In this document: positions 63,184 through 64,000 of the stretch, one piece after another
Numbering within the stretch: position 1 is the first letter of the stretch
Layout of the letters: the number at the start of each line of letters is the position of its first letter
DNA from: Streptomyces gelaticus
Lineage (GTDB): Bacteria; Actinomycetota; Actinomycetes; Streptomycetales; Streptomycetaceae
Assembly (NCBI RefSeq): GCF_014649535.1
Contig: NZ_BMTF01000012.1
Coordinates: 111,792 to 175,791, forward strand
Reading direction: 5' to 3'
Length of the DNA stretch: 64,000 nucleotides
Notes under the pieces: model-generated
Told to the model about the DNA's origin: nothing
What the model saw: the letters and a program-made list of their open reading frames with translations, nothing else
Database searches by the model: none
Made by a program: the position numbers and the translations under genes

Positions 63184-63886
63184 GGAGATCCTCCAGGGCC
63201 GCCCGCTCGCTGTGATCCTGGTAGGGGGCATGGCCGGTGAGGCCGACGGCGAGGTCCTCACCGATGGATTCGATCAGCGACCGTCCAGGGGTGACCCAGC
63301 TCTTGAACCGGCCGCCGATCGCGCTTTCCACCGCCTGCTCCGCCTCGGCCCGGCCCATGCCGGTGGTAGTGAGGAACCAGTGCAGGACCCGCGCGGCCTG
63401 CCTGTGCCAGCCGCCCTCCGCGCCCGAGTCCAGCGAGTGGGTCACGAGCCGGACGCAGGCCCGCTCCAGATGCCAGCTGCGATCCTTGGGAGAGGCTTCC
63501 GGTGGCGGCGCCAGCTCCGCGAACCGCTGAGCCGTCCGCTCCAACCACTCGCGCCACTCCAACAACGCGGCCACGACGCGGGCCGCGGTCTCGTCAGGGG
63601 TTGTCACCGAGCTTGTCGCGGTGACCCAGCTGCCGACGGGCCCGCCGTAGCGGTAGCACCAGTTCCATCCCTGAGCCCAGTTCCCGTAGCGCCCCCGGAT
63701 GATCGCGTCTATCTGGTGTTCGCACCAGTACTCGCACTCCCACCGGCCCGCCATGCCGGAAAGCACGGGTGGCACCCATTCACGGACCAGCGCGCGAAGA
63801 CGGGCTTCCTCGTCCTCGTCCCAGCTGAACGGGTGGCGGGCCGGATCGAGATCCTCCCAGTTCTGCAGGCCTGTGGAGGGCGGCAC
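63170..63886 (-). CDS. Tryptophan-rich protein coupled to the Fic gene
   Basis: 238 residues, no recognised domain. Unusually rich in Trp (for example GNWAQGWNWCYRYGGPVGSW and WHLERACVRLV..GGWHRQAARVLHWFL). Overlaps the Fic gene by 14 nt, so it is likely its partner, perhaps an antitoxin or regulator. The frame stays open upstream to the right window edge with protein-like text, so the true start may lie outside the window; GTG 63886 is only the last in-window choice. Confidence 0.7.
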   Translation of the reverse strand: MPPSTGLQNWEDLDPARHPFSWDEDEEARLRALVREWVPPVLSGMAGRWECEYWCEHQIDAIIRGRYGNWAQGWNWCYRYGGPVGSWVTATSSVTTPDETAARVVAALLEWREWLERTAQRFAELAPPPEASPKDRSWHLERACVRLVTHSLDSGAEGGWHRQAARVLHWFLTTTGMGRAEAEQAVESAIGGRFKSWVTPGRSLIESIGEDLAVGLTGHAPYQDHSERAALEDLHDRY

Positions 63887-64000
63887 GAGGTTTTCGGGGA
63901 AGGGCAGGGTGTCTCGGTTGTACGTCAGTGCCGGCCCGCGCTTTCTGTCCGGTGTGGTCGGCCCACCAGTCTCGGCTCGTGGACCCCGGGGTGGCGAACG

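Overview
The window is high-G+C actinomycete DNA, almost certainly from a Streptomyces chromosome. The evidence is the strong third-position GC bias, the very long spurious antisense reading frames this creates, frequent GTG/TTG and leaderless starts, a SARP/AfsR-type regulator, an actinobacterial acyl-CoA carboxylase epsilon subunit, an ECF41 sigma factor, a DUF664/DinB protein, and a TTA codon in one exporter gene. No rRNA, tRNA, CRISPR array or replication origin was seen. The content (regulator-exporter pairs, secreted enzymes, many gene remnants) looks like an accessory chromosome region rather than core.

Region 1 (1-9541, all minus strand) looks like the edge of a biosynthetic gene cluster. 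It has acyl-CoA carboxylase beta and epsilon subunits, an AfsR-like regulator, an SbnB-type amino acid dehydrogenase, and duplicated tryptophan genes trpE-trpG-(peptide)-trpD, with trpD running off the left edge. Between trpG and trpD sits a 104-residue peptide gene with a hydrophobic signal-like N-terminus and four 15-residue repeats, each with the core DDPWHP. This is the most novel feature of the window.

Region 2 (9.7-25.3 kb) holds a zinc-ribbon-like unknown, a DinB/DUF664 protein, a multidomain GAF-PAS-PAS-GAF-PP2C-HATPase sensor phosphatase, a GNAT, a LysE exporter, a TrmB/LuxR-type regulator, a large secreted subtilase, a Tat-exported phosphocholine phospholipase C, a hypothetical protein and a RidA protein.

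Region 3 (25.4-31.0 kb) is a wrecked type I polyketide synthase. It keeps an AMP-ligase fragment and a nearly complete ketosynthase on one side and a terminal thioesterase on the other. Between them lies a resolvase-like serine recombinase plus an ArsR regulator/MFS exporter pair with more relaxed codon use.

Region 4 (31.4-54.5 kb) is a mosaic of small regulator-effector units. These are PadR plus a HAAS-domain membrane protein, an isochorismatase-like hydrolase, MFS/LysR, a substrate-binding protein, a P450 lacking the ExxR motif, two SDR proteins, GntR/MFS, a second TrmB/LuxR regulator beside a prolyl aminopeptidase, an acyltransferase, amidase/TetR sharing an operator-rich gap, a GDSL hydrolase, an epoxide hydrolase-like protein, and a MerR-HEAT/HEAT pair with a clear MerR operator.

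Region 5 (54.5-64 kb) has a membrane-anchored Mrr-like nuclease, a methyltransferase, a DsbA-like protein, TetR divergent from a DrrAB-type ABC exporter, and an ECF41 sigma factor divergent from a small membrane protein. It also holds a Fic-domain protein coupled to a tryptophan-rich partner. Several decayed genes lie between these (RidA-like, aldo/keto reductase, LysR, gluconokinase tail). Four exporters, each next to a different regulator type, and the secreted hydrolases suggest a region tuned to chemical defence and nutrient scavenging.
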